Made by a program: the position numbers and the translations under genes
Assembly: GCA_024707385.1 (NCBI GenBank)
Contig: JANPZW010000013.1
Span: 567,465-631,464, forward strand
From: Cellvibrionaceae bacterium
GTDB taxonomy: Bacteria > Pseudomonadota > Gammaproteobacteria > Pseudomonadales > Cellvibrionaceae
Direction of reading: 5' to 3'
Length of the DNA stretch: 64,000 nt
Notes under the pieces: model-generated
What the model saw: the letters and a program-made list of their open reading frames with translations, nothing else
Database searches by the model: none
Told to the model about the DNA's origin: nothing
Shown: piece by piece, positions 26,456 through 37,900 of the stretch
Position numbering within the stretch: the stretch's first letter is position 1
Layout of the letters: each line of letters starts with the position of its first letter

Positions 26456-28402
26456 TCAGCGCAGCAGATGATTGATCATCGCCCGCAGCCGGGCTGGCCT
26501 CACCGGTTTGCGCAGCGCGACAAAACCTTTGTCCTGAATTTTCTGCCAGATGGCCTCATCCTCGGCGCCGGTGACGATAAACGCCGGCACTTCGCTACCC
26601 AACAGGTGCCGTGCAGCGCCGATTGCCTGATCGCCGGTGTCTTCGGCGCCCAGTTCAAAGTCGGAGATGATCAGATCCGGTACCGCACCACCCTGCTGCA
26701 AAAACATTTCCATGGAGCTTATATCGGCGAAATCGTTCACGACAAAACCCCAATCCGTGAGTGTCAGTTTGAGTGCCTGGCGCACAACCGAATTGTCATC
26801 GATCAGCAGAATGCGGGTTTCTTCCTGCTCTTGCAGACTTGCGAGGGTGGTTTTCGCGATCTCCTGCCGCTGCGGTGCACTGTCGGGTTTCGGCCGCGGC
26901 GCAACTTCACGGCGCACGCGCTGTGGCACATCCACCAGCGGCACAACCAAACGGAACACCGTGCCGCGATCCACAATCGAATCCACCGTCAGGCTGTAAC
27001 CGAGGCTGTCGACAAATTGTTTGACGATGGCCAGACCGAGGCCAAAGCCGCCGCGCTGCTCGCGATCCTCGCCTTTCACCTGCACAAACTTGCTGAAGAT
27101 TTCACTTTGCTGCGCCTTGGGAATACCGCGCCCGGTGTCCCAAACTTCTATCGCAAGGCGATCGCCGCGGCGGCGGCATCCGAGCAGCACACCGCCGCTG
27201 TCGGTATAGCGGATGGCATTGCTGAGGAGATTGCGGATGATGCGCTCCAGCAGCGCACCATGCGCCAGTACCCGGTAGTCGCAGCTGTGGAAGCGCAGGC
27301 GCAGCCCTTTTTCCTGGGCGATGGCGTCGAATTCGAGAAAGACTTTACTGAGCAGCTGCTTGATGGATACCGGCTGGGTTCCCGCGACCGTCACATCGAA
27401 TTCGTAGCGCGAGACGTCCAGGATTTCGTTGAACAAGCTGCTGAGGTTTTGTTGCGCTTGGCGCAACTTGTCGAGGATGTCGAGCTGATCCGCCTGCGTG
27501 ACCCGTTTCTGAAGGGTTTGCACAAAAATACTCATGGCCTGCAGCGGCTGGCGCAGATCGTGGGCGGCGCCGCCGAACAGGTCCTTGATCTGCTGATTGC
27601 GCAATTCCAGGGACGCCGCCGTGGCTTCCGCCTCGGCACTTTTTTCCACCAGACCGCGATACAGCATTTGCAGGTCGCGATTGTTTTTTTCGATGATTTC
27701 CAGCATTTCGTTGAAGGAATCCACCAGCCGGCCGGTTTCGTCCCGCCCTGGTGCTTCCGCTCTCAGCCCCAGATCGTTGCTCTTCTTGACCGCATCCATA
27801 ACGTTGGCGAGATCGGTAATGGGCCGCACCACACTGCGCTGCAGACGGCGCGTCATCAGAAAAGCCACTAGCAGCGCCACCAGGGTTACAAAGAGGCTGG
27901 TGATGATCCATTTGCGCGTGCGCTCGGCGATGGGCGACAGGTCGGAGGCGACCAACACATAACCCAAGCGCTGGCCCTTGCGGAAAATGGGCTCCACCAC
28001 CTCCAGCAGATACTTGGTATTGGTCTGGTTGGGGCCATTGAGATAGTCAAGCACTTCCGCGCAGGAGCCATAGGGGCTGTCCTTGCGTTGAAAACGCGCG
28101 AACAGCTGCTGTTGTTCGTCGTAGATACAGGCGTGCTGCACGGTGGAGCGCAGCGACAGGGTGGAGAGGTTTTCCAAAGCGTTGGCGCGATCACCGAAAG
28201 CAACGGCCGCTGCGCTGCGGGCAGCCGTGATGCGTGCGAGCACTCGCATTTCCTCGCCCAGATCGCGCTTGACGTTGGTCCGGTCGAAGGAGATGAAGTT
28301 CGCCACCGTGACGATCATCGCCGATGCCATGCCGATGACAATGATCAGCGAGATCTTGCGCTGGATCGGCAGGTCGCGATAACGCCACATGGAACGACTC
28401 AC
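26456..28402 (-). CDS. CHASE8-type hybrid sensor histidine kinase
   Basis: 648 residues. The first membrane helix (about 15-37) and second (about 165-185) flank a periplasmic sensor resembling CHASE8 (ARSAAAVAFGDRANALENL). Then come HAMP, a coiled coil, HisKA with phosphoacceptor in AAHDLRQPLQAM, HATPase_c (GGFGLGLAIVKQF) and a C-terminal REC with Asp in LIISDFEL. CHASE8-HAMP is also the input of the cyclase YfiN, which YfiR inhibits from the periplasm. Here the preceding gene is YfiR-like and overlaps by four bases (ATGA). It is last of the tps operon and probably senses envelope state. The output partner may be the REC-GGDEF protein at 42967. Confidence 0.88.
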   Translation of the reverse strand: MSRSMWRYRDLPIQRKISLIIVIGMASAMIVTVANFISFDRTNVKRDLGEEMRVLARITAARSAAAVAFGDRANALENLSTLSLRSTVQHACIYDEQQQLFARFQRKDSPYGSCAEVLDYLNGPNQTNTKYLLEVVEPIFRKGQRLGYVLVASDLSPIAERTRKWIITSLFVTLVALLVAFLMTRRLQRSVVRPITDLANVMDAVKKSNDLGLRAEAPGRDETGRLVDSFNEMLEIIEKNNRDLQMLYRGLVEKSAEAEATAASLELRNQQIKDLFGGAAHDLRQPLQAMSIFVQTLQKRVTQADQLDILDKLRQAQQNLSSLFNEILDVSRYEFDVTVAGTQPVSIKQLLSKVFLEFDAIAQEKGLRLRFHSCDYRVLAHGALLERIIRNLLSNAIRYTDSGGVLLGCRRRGDRLAIEVWDTGRGIPKAQQSEIFSKFVQVKGEDREQRGGFGLGLAIVKQFVDSLGYSLTVDSIVDRGTVFRLVVPLVDVPQRVRREVAPRPKPDSAPQRQEIAKTTLASLQEQEETRILLIDDNSVVRQALKLTLTDWGFVVNDFADISSMEMFLQQGGAVPDLIISDFELGAEDTGDQAIGAARHLLGSEVPAFIVTGAEDEAIWQKIQDKGFVALRKPVRPARLRAMINHLLR

Positions 28403-28959
28403 GGATTGGGGCGGCTGTTGCGTTTGATCACGCGCGCCAGAGCCAGGAGGTCGGAATCGAGAAACAGGCCATTGACCAGGGCATTCTCGATATTGACGTC
28501 AAATTGGACTCGATCGCGGGTGCGCAGAATGTTGATGATGCCTCCCTTATCGGCGAATCCCTGACGATCGCCGATGCTCAGCACGTATATGTATTGGATC
28601 TGCTGCCAGAAGGTCGGCAGGCGTACCCGCTCGTCCTGGCCGACATAGAGAATGTGGCAGCCGGCGCGGATCTGCTCAATTTCGTCCGCCTTCTCCACCG
28701 CCAGCGGACGGTCGCCGATGCGGGTGCCGGAGAAGGTGTACAGATAAGGGGCAAAATCCACCTCGCCAAAAAGACAGATCTTGATCGGCGCCGAGGCGTC
28801 GGCAAAAGCATCGTCGGGCCATTCGACAAAGTTGGCAAAGTTGTACACGAACTGCGCCCGCACCTGCAGTTCCGCCTCCTCTACGGCAGGTCTGTCCTGT
28901 GCCGATGCGGCCAGGGCGAAAAGACTGAACATCATGCCGAGCAGGCGGCTGATCATCAA
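28399..28959 (-). CDS. YfiR family (DUF4154) periplasmic protein
   Basis: 186 residues, Sec signal to about residue 20. Family blocks are clear: VYNFANFVEWPDDAF, IKICLFGEVDFAPYL, CHILYVGQDE, VLSIGDRQGFADKGGIINI and VNGLFLDSDLLALARVI. In Pseudomonas, YfiR holds the CHASE8 diguanylate cyclase YfiN inactive and releases it on envelope stress. Here it sits between an adhesin and a CHASE8-type kinase, overlapping both by four bases. It probably controls the kinase rather than a cyclase, which is inference. Only two cysteines are visible. Confidence 0.88.
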   Translation of the reverse strand: MMISRLLGMMFSLFALAASAQDRPAVEEAELQVRAQFVYNFANFVEWPDDAFADASAPIKICLFGEVDFAPYLYTFSGTRIGDRPLAVEKADEIEQIRAGCHILYVGQDERVRLPTFWQQIQYIYVLSIGDRQGFADKGGIINILRTRDRVQFDVNIENALVNGLFLDSDLLALARVIKRNSRPNP

Positions 28960-31900
28960 CGCATCTCCGATTTAGGTGGCATTTCACCCCCTACAAGCCA
29001 ATGGGACAGGAATGATTTGAGCGCGTCATCCACGCGGCAGCGGTGGCGGTTCTTCCTATCAAGTTCGTCACAAATACCGAAAACCTGTTCAAACTGCGCC
29101 GCCGCTTTAGGCCCGGATTTATCCGGATCCCTGATGATATCGGTACTGCCGTCAAGGTCGTCCAGCTCGTCGAGGACATTGCCCGGAACTTGCGGCGCCA
29201 TGTCGGTAACTATAGCCAGGGTCCGCCCCGCGCGCACCAATTGCCCTGGTTGAGCCAAAGCCACTTCGCCGTTGATCAGTATCCGGCCGGTGAGGCTGTC
29301 GCCAGGACTGTTATAGGCATCAATGGTGGCGCCGGTGTTCTGTATCACTTGGCGTCGGGCCAGACTCGGCGCAATCGCGGCGCGGCTGTCCAGCAGTATG
29401 TCCCCGCCGACTGCCCGCAGGGTCACTGCGGAACCGTCGGTGTCGCCCAGGGTAATGGAACGGCCCGCCGCACTCGGGTCGGTCAGACGGATGCGAATGC
29501 CATCGCCACTACCGGCCTGATCCACGAGATTGGTGGAGGTCAGACTCGCCGCTCCCCGCGTCAGCACACTGCCCTGGGCAACCTCCAGATCGATCACACC
29601 GGCTCTCACGCCATCTGCGGTGAGATCCGCTGCGCTGACAGAGCCCGCCAGGGTCAGATCGCCGCTCGCCAGATTCAACGAGAAATTGCCGTTTTCCAGC
29701 GACACCGCCTGCGCATCGTTGTTCAAATCCTCCAGCACCAGACCATTGTTGGCGTTGACGTGAAGGTTGGCCTGGCCGCGCATCAACACATCGAGAGAAT
29801 CCGCATCCACGTTCCAGACATGGTTGCCGCTGGCGCCACTCAAGCGCACCGCCAGTTCGGCAGCGCTGAAGCTCATGTTGCGGTCGCCGTCCTGCATATC
29901 CACCGCGTCCACCGTCAGGCGCTGGCTGGCGTGCAGACCGCTGGCCGGCAGCGTCAGAGTACCGCTGACGCTCAGCCCTACATTCGCGACATTGGGCACG
30001 CTAAAACGTGTGAGGGCCAGATTGCGATCATTGTTCAGGGACAGGGAACCGCCGTTGTAAGTCAGACCAAGCTGGCTGAGACGGGTGGACAAGGCCAGGG
30101 CTTGGTTGCCGGTCAGAGTCAGGTCGGCGGCATTGCCCGCCAACATCAGCGCCGCGCCACCAGCGGCGGTCAAACGCGCGGCCGTCAACGTCATGTTGTC
30201 CGCACTCAATCCCGCCGACGCCAGCCGCAATTCGTCAGTCGCGGTGAGGCTCAAACGGCCGCCGACGTTGTAAACGCTGTTCAGAAGAATCAGGTCATCT
30301 CCGCTGGAGAAGGCCATGTCACCTGCGCCCACCAGAGTGCCAAGCTGCAGATTGCCCGTGGTTGAGGCAACAACCGCGCCGTCGCTGTTCAACCCATCAA
30401 TGATCAGTGCACCTGTATTGTTCAAGCGCAGAGCGCCGCCGCCCACCGTCGCCAAATCCAGTCGCTGCAAAGTGGTGTCCCAGACAGCAGCCTGGTCATG
30501 CTCGCGCAGGCTCGCCGTCAGATCCGTCGCACTTAAGATGATGTCGGCATTGCTATCGCGCAGGCGGTCCGCCGTCACGGTTAATGCGCCGTTGTAGGCG
30601 AGGCCGGCGTCGGCTATTACCACATCGCCGGAATCGACGGTTTCCAGCGCAAGCGCACCAGCCCTCACCGTACCGGTAGCGAGCACCAGGTCGGCATTGG
30701 TAGTGCTGAAACTGGCATTGCCACCAGTATTAACAGCCGTCAGGGTCAAACCGTTGCTGTCCGTCAGAGCAAAATCTCCCGCGCCAGCGATGGTCAGAGC
30801 GAGGCTGTCAAAACGGGTGGCCCAGGATTGGGCAAGGGCGCCGCCGCGCAGGGTGATATCGGCATCGGCCGCGCCGAGGATGACCCCCGCCGCGCCGACC
30901 AGATCGTCCGCCTCCAGCCGCAGATCCCCGCTGTGCAGCAGCCCCGCCTCCGGCAATATCAGATCGCCGTTGCCGAGCGTGCTCAGACTCAATTCCCCCG
31001 CCACAACCGGAGCCGCCACCAACACCAGGTCGGCGTTGGTGGCGCTAAAGCTGGCATTGCCGCCGGTGGTGACTGCAGTCAGGGTCAAAGCATCGGTATC
31101 GGTCAGGCTGAAGTCGCCTGTTCCCGCAATGGACAACACCAGTTGATCGAAACTGGTGTTCCAGGTGCGCGCTTGTGCGCCTGCATCGCGCAAAGTGATA
31201 TTGGCGTTGGTCGCTGCCAGGGTCAGGTTTGAATCGCTATCGCGCAGATCGTCCGCATCAACCATCAAGTTGCCACCTACGGTCAAACCGGCATTGGGCA
31301 GAATCACATCGCCGGAGCCGATTGTGGTCAGGCTCAGATCTCCAGTGACGCTCGGGGCGTTGATCAAGGTGATATCACCATCGGAAGCGCTGAATGCAGC
31401 ATCGCCGCCAATGCTGCCGCCGTTTAGGGTCAGCGCTCCATTGTCGGTGCTGATGCTGGCGTTGCCGCCAGTGGTGACAGAAGCCAACAGGGAGTCGGTG
31501 TTGGTCAGGTTGAAATCACCGGTGCCGGCAAGCGACAGAACCAGTTGATCGAAGCTGGTATTCCAGGTGCGCGCCTGGGTGTCCACATTGCGCAGGGTGA
31601 TAGTGGCGTTGGTTGCGGCGAGGGTCAGATCGGCATCGCTATCACGCAGATCGTCCGCATCAACCGTCAAATCACCGCCAACGGTTAAACCGGCATTGGG
31701 CAGAACCACATCGCCGGAACCGATTGTGGTCAGACTCAGGTCACCGGTGACCGTAGGTGCATTGGTCAAGGTCACGTCGCCATCGGTGGCGGTAAAGGTG
31801 CCATCACCACCGATAGTGCCGGCGCCAAAAGTCAGGCCGCCATTGGACGCCGTGAGATCTGCATTTCCACCCGCATTCAGCGACGTCACCGTCAGACCGT

Positions 31901-34900
31901 TGGCCGCCGTGAAGCGGGCATTGCCACCAACAGAGCCGGTGCCGACGGTCAGGTCACCCGCTTGGGTGGTCACGTTGGTGTTGCCACCGGTGGTAACCGA
32001 GGTGAGGTTTAGGACTGTGCTGTTGTTCAGGGCGAAATCGCCAGTGCCGGCAACATCCAAGACCAACTGATCAAAGCTGGTGGTCCAGGTGCGTGCCTGA
32101 GTACTCGCATCGCGCAGGGTGAAGGTGGCGTTGGTGGCGGCGAGGGTCAGATTGGCGTCGCTATCGCGCAGATCGTCGGCATCGACGGTCAGATCACCGC
32201 CAATGGTTAAGCCGGCATTGGGCAGAATCACATCGCCGGAGCCGACGGTGGTCAGGCTCAGGTCGCCAGTGACGGTGGGCGCGTTGGTCAAGGTCACGTC
32301 GCCATCGGTGGCGGTAAAGATGCCATCACCGCCGATAGTGCCAGCGCCAAAGGTAATGCCGCCATTGGAAGCCGTGAGGTCCGCATCACCAACTGCATTC
32401 AGCGAAGTGACCACTAGACCGCTGGCAGCGGTGAAGCTGGCATTTCCACCGATAGCGCCAGTGCCGACGGTCAGGTCACCCGCTTGGGTGGTGACGTTGG
32501 TGTTGCCGCCGGTGGTGATCGAAGTGAGACCTAAAGCTGTGCTGTTGTTCAGGGCGAAATCGCCGGTGCCGGCAACATCCAAAACCAACTGATCAAAGGT
32601 GGTGGTCCAGGTGCGCACCTGAGTGCCCGCATCGCGCAGGGTTATGGTGGCGTTGGTTGCTGCCAGAGTCAGATTGGCGTCGCTATCGCGCAGATCGTCG
32701 GCATCGACGGTCAGATCACCGCCAATGGTTAAGCCGGCATTGGGCAGAATCACATCGCCGGAGCCGATGGTGGTCAGGTTCAGGTCGCCAGTGACGGTAG
32801 GCGCGTTGGTCAAGGTCACGTCGCCATCGGTGGCGGTAAAGGTCCCATCACCGCCGATAGTGCCAGCGCCAAAAGTCAGGTCGCCATTAGACGCCGTGAG
32901 GTCCGCATCTCCACCCGCATTCAGCGAAGTCACCGTCAGACCATTGGCCGCCGTGAAGCGGGCATTGCCGTCAACAGAGCCAGCACCGAAGGTAAGGCCA
33001 CCATTGGAAGCCGTGAGGTTCGCATCACCACCTGTATTCAGCGAAGTCACCGCCAGACCGTTGGCAGCCGTGAAGTTGGCATTTCCACCGATAGCGCCAG
33101 TGCCGACGGTCAGGTCACCAGCCAAAGTTGCCACGCTGGTGTTGCCCCCGGTGGTGATAGAGGTGAGACCTAAGGCGGTGCTGTTGTTCAGGGCAAGGTC
33201 ACCCGTGCCGGCAACATCCAACACCAACTGATCAAAACTCGTGGTCCAGGTGCGCGCCTGAGTACCCGCATCGCGCAGGGTGATAGTGGCGTTGGTTGCG
33301 GCGAGGGTCAGATCGGCATCGCTATCACGCAGATCGTTCGCATCAACCGTCAAATCACCGCCAACGGTTAAACCGGCATTGGGCAGAACTACATCGCCGG
33401 AACCGATTGTGGTCAGACTCAGGTCACCGGTGACCGTAGGTGCATTGGTCAAGGTCACGTCGCCATCGGTGGCGGTAAAGGTGCCATCACCACCGATAGT
33501 GCCGACGCCGAAGGTCAGGCCGCCATTCGACGCCGTGAGGTTCGCATCACCACCTGCATTCAGCGAAGTCACCGCCAGACCGTTGGCAGCGGTGAAGTTG
33601 GCATTTCCACCAATAGAGCCGGTGCCGACGGTCAGGTCACCAGCCAAAGTTGCCACGCTGGTATTGCCGCCGGTGGTGACTGAAGTGAGGTTTAGGGCTG
33701 TGCTGTTGTTCAGGGTAAGGTCACCCGTGCCGGCAACATCCAAGACCAACTGATCAAAGCTGGTGGTCCACGTGCGTGCCTGAGTACCCGCATCGCGCAG
33801 GGTGATGGTGGCGTTGGTGGCGGCCAGAGTCAGATTGGCGTCGCTATCGCGCAGATCGTCCGCATCAACCGCTAAGTTGCCACCTACCGACAGACCCGCA
33901 TTCGGCAGAATCACATCCCCGGAGCCGACCGTGGTCAGGCTCAGATCGCCGGTGACGCTCGGCGCGTCGGTCAACACCAGATCACCATCAGTTGCGCTGA
34001 ATGCCGCATCGCCACCAATGCTGCCGCCATTAAGGGTCAAAACGCCATTGAGTGTGCTGATGCTGGCATTACCGCCAGTGGTGACGGAAGCCAACAGGGA
34101 ATCGGCATTGGTCAGGGTGAAATCACCCGTACCCGCGAGGGACAGAACCAGTTGATCGAAGGTGGTGGTCCAGGTGCGAGCTTGGATACCCGCATCACGC
34201 AGGGTGATGGTGGCGTTGGTTGCTGCCAGAGTCAGATTGGCATCGCTATCGCGCAGATCGTCCGCATCAACGGTTAAGTTGCCACCTACCGACAAACCCG
34301 CATTGGGCAGAATCACATCGCCCGAGCCGACCGTGATCAGGCTCAAGTCGCCGCTGATGGTCGGCGCATTGGTCAAGGTCACGTCGCCATCGGTTGCGGT
34401 AAACGCGGCATTGCCGCCGATTGTGCCGGCAACAAGCGTTAAATTGCCGGTGGAGGTGGCGAAGCTGGCGTTGCCACCGGCAGTGACGGACGTGAGTGTT
34501 AGGGCATCGGCATCAATTAAGGAAAAAGCGCCTGGACCGGTAAGCGACAACACCAATTGATCGAAACTGGTAGTCCAGGTGCGAGCCTGGGCGCTCGCAT
34601 CCCGCAGCGTGATATTGGCATTCGCCGCCGCCAGGGTCAGATTCGTATCCCCGTCGCGAAGATCATCGGCATCGACCGTCAGATTGCCGCCGATGCTAAT
34701 GCCGGCCGCAGGCAAAAGCACATTGCCGGAACCAACCGTCGTCAGGCTCAGATTGCCGGTAATAGTCGGCGCTGCGGTCAGCACCAGATCACTACCGGTT
34801 GCAGTAAAGCTCGCATTGCCGCCGATAGTGCCAGCGCCAAACGTGATGCCCCCATTCGCGGCGGTGAAGCTGGCGTTACCCGCAATCGCGCTGGTACCCA

Positions 34901-37900
34901 CCGTCAGATCGCCATCTGTCGCGGTAAAACTCGCGTTGCCTCCCGCAGCAGCGGAGGTGAGCGTCAAAGCATCTGCGTTGGTGAGGCTGAAATCACCCGT
35001 ACCCGCCAGCGACAGCGCCAGTTGGTCAAAATTGGTGTTCCAGGTGCGTGCCTGGGTATCCGCGTTGCGCAGGGTGATAGTGGCGTTGGTCGCGGCCAAG
35101 GTCAGATTGGCATCGCTGTCCCGCAGGTCATCCGCAGCAACCGTCAAATTGCCACCTACGGATAATGCGGCATTGGGCAGAACTACATCGCCAGACCCAA
35201 CCGTGGTCAGGCTCAAGTTGCCTGTGATTGTCGGCGCGTTGGTCAAGGTCACGTCGCCATCGGTTGCGGTAAACGCGGCATTTCCGCCGATCGTGCCGGC
35301 AACGAGCGTTAAATTGCCATCGGAGGAGGTAAAGCTGGCATTACCTCCGGTAGTCACGGAAGTCAGGGTTAAGGCATCGGTATCGGTTAAGGAGAAAGCA
35401 CCGGTTCCGGCCAGGGACAGAATCAGTTGATCGAAGCTGGTGTTCCACGTGCGCGCCAGCGTGTCGGCATTGCGCAACGTAATCGTAGCGTTGGTTGCCG
35501 CCAAGGTCAGATTGGCATCGCTGTCGCTCAGATCGTCGGCATCTATGGTTAAGCTGCCACCGACAGTCAGCCCTGCATTGGGCAGCATCACATCACCCGA
35601 ATTGACGGTGATCAGGCTAAGATCGCCCGTGATCGTCGGCGAATTGGTTAAGGTAAGATCGCCATCGGTTGCGGTAAAGGCTGCATTGCCGCCGATTGAG
35701 CCGGCAACAAGCGTTAGGTTGCCGTCGGAGGTGGTAAAGCTGGCATTACCTCCGGTAGTCACGGAGGTCAGGGTTAAAGCGTCGGTATCGGTTAAGGAGA
35801 AAGCGCCAGGACCGGCAAGCGACAGAATCAATTGATCAAAACTGGTGGACCAGGTGCGCGCTTGAGCAGCGGTATCTCGCAGGGTGATATTGGCATTCGC
35901 CGCCGCCAGGATCAGATCGACATCGCTATCGCGCAGATCATCCGCGTCCACCGTCAAGTTACCCCCCACCGTTAAACCGGCATTGGGAAGAATCACGTCG
36001 CCGGAGCCAACCGTGATCAGACTCAAATTGCCAGTGATGGTCGGAGCATTGGTTAAGGTCACATCGCCATCGGTAGCGGTAAACGCGGCATTTCCGCCGA
36101 TTGAGCCGGCAACGAGCGTTAAGTTGCCGTCGGAGGTGATAAAGCTGGCATTGCCTCCGGTGGTCACGGAGGTCAGGGTTAGGGCGTCGGTATCGGTTAA
36201 AGAGAAAGCACCATTACCAGCAAGCGACAGAATCAATTGATCAAAGCTGGTATTCCAGGTGCGCGCTTGAGCAGCGGCATCTCGCAGGGTGATATTGGCA
36301 TTCGCCGCCGCCAGGATCAGGTCGGCATCGCTATCGCGCAGATCGTCCGCAGCAACCGTCAAGTTGCCACCAACGGTTAAACCGGCATTGGGCAGAATCA
36401 CATCGCCGGTATTGACGGTTGTCAGGCTTAAGTTGCCCGTAATCGTCGGTGAGTTGGTTAGAGCGATGTCGCCGTCGGTTGCGGTAAAGGCGGCATTTCC
36501 GCCGATCGTGCCGGCAACGAACGTCAAATTGCCATCTGAGGTGGTAAAGCTCGCGTTGCCACCGGTCGCTACCGAGGTCAGGGTTAAAGCGTCAGTATCG
36601 GTTAAGGTGATGTCCCCTGTTCCCGCCAGTGACAACACCAACTGATCAAAACTGGTAGACCATATGCGCGCCTGATTCCCCACATTGCGCAGGGTGATCG
36701 ATGCGCTGGCTGCCGCCATTGTCAGATCCGCATCGCTATCGTGCAGCTCATCGGCGTTAACAGTTAAGTTACCGCCGACCGTTAAACCGGTATTGGGCAG
36801 AACGACATTACCTGAACCCACGGTGATGAGGCTTAAATTTCCCGTCACCGCTGGCGCAGCAACCAGGGTCACATCACCGTCGGTTGCCGTAAAAATGCCA
36901 CTGCCGCCAAGCGTTGCGGCACCCACCGAGAGATTGCCGTCTGACGTGGTGATGGCGACATTACCCGCTGTGCTGATCGACGTTAGCTCGAGCGCGTTGG
37001 TGTCGTTCAGGGTTAAGTCACCGGTGCCCGCAATGTCTAGCACGAGCTGGTCGAATGCGGTCGTCCAAGTACGATTCTGTGTCCCGGCGCCATTCAAGGT
37101 GATATTGGCGTTGACAGCCTGCAGGCTCACGTTGGCGTTGCTGTCGCGCAGGTTGTCCGCCGCAATGGTCAAATCGCCACTGACAACCAACCCCGTATCA
37201 GCAATGACAAAATCATCGCCCACGTCCACGACCAGATTTTCAACACTGAAAACTGTCGCTTCCGCCAAACTCAAATCGTTCTGGGCGGAAATATCCGCAG
37301 TACCAAAGGCCTGCAATCTGAGCGCGCTGGTACTGGTTGCCTCCTGCAGCGAAACGTCACCCGCTGTCGAGATGGCATCGAAATAACTGGATTCAACCAT
37401 GAGATCCGTAATCGAATCCCGCGCATGAGCGACAAACCCACCATTCGCCACGTCTATGTCGCGCAGTGCCGCGTTGGCGGAACTGATTGCACCCAAATTG
37501 GCGGATAGCTGAATGGCGTTGGTGGCCGAACTGGTAGATGAAAGCCCGGTAAACGCCACATTCCCGTTCAGCGCTTCGATGACGATGCCGCCACCCCAGG
37601 CGGCCACCTGAGCATTGCTGGCCATGGTGAAATTCGTGCCGGCGGTAAAGTCGAAATAGTGTGCACCGGCAGCGCTGTTGGCATCTCGCAGGTTGCCGTT
37701 AATGGACATGCCCGTGCCGGAAATAAACTCCAGGGCGACGTTATCGGCACCGGCGCTACTGGTGAGCGAACCGGTTTGGGTGAGCGTGGTGGTAGCCTCA
37801 AAATTCAAGGTGATGTTGTCGCCGCCCAACACAATATCCTGCACTTCCAGGGTGGACGCCGACACCGCGACATCCTGGTTGCTGCTCAGCTCCCGCAGCA

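Noticed and set aside
30901..37154. Regularly spaced repeats as a possible CRISPR array
   Set aside because: Spacing of 345-639 bases, all in frame, and protein-level conservation show coding repeats of the adhesin; there are no short repeats with unique spacers and no cas genes.
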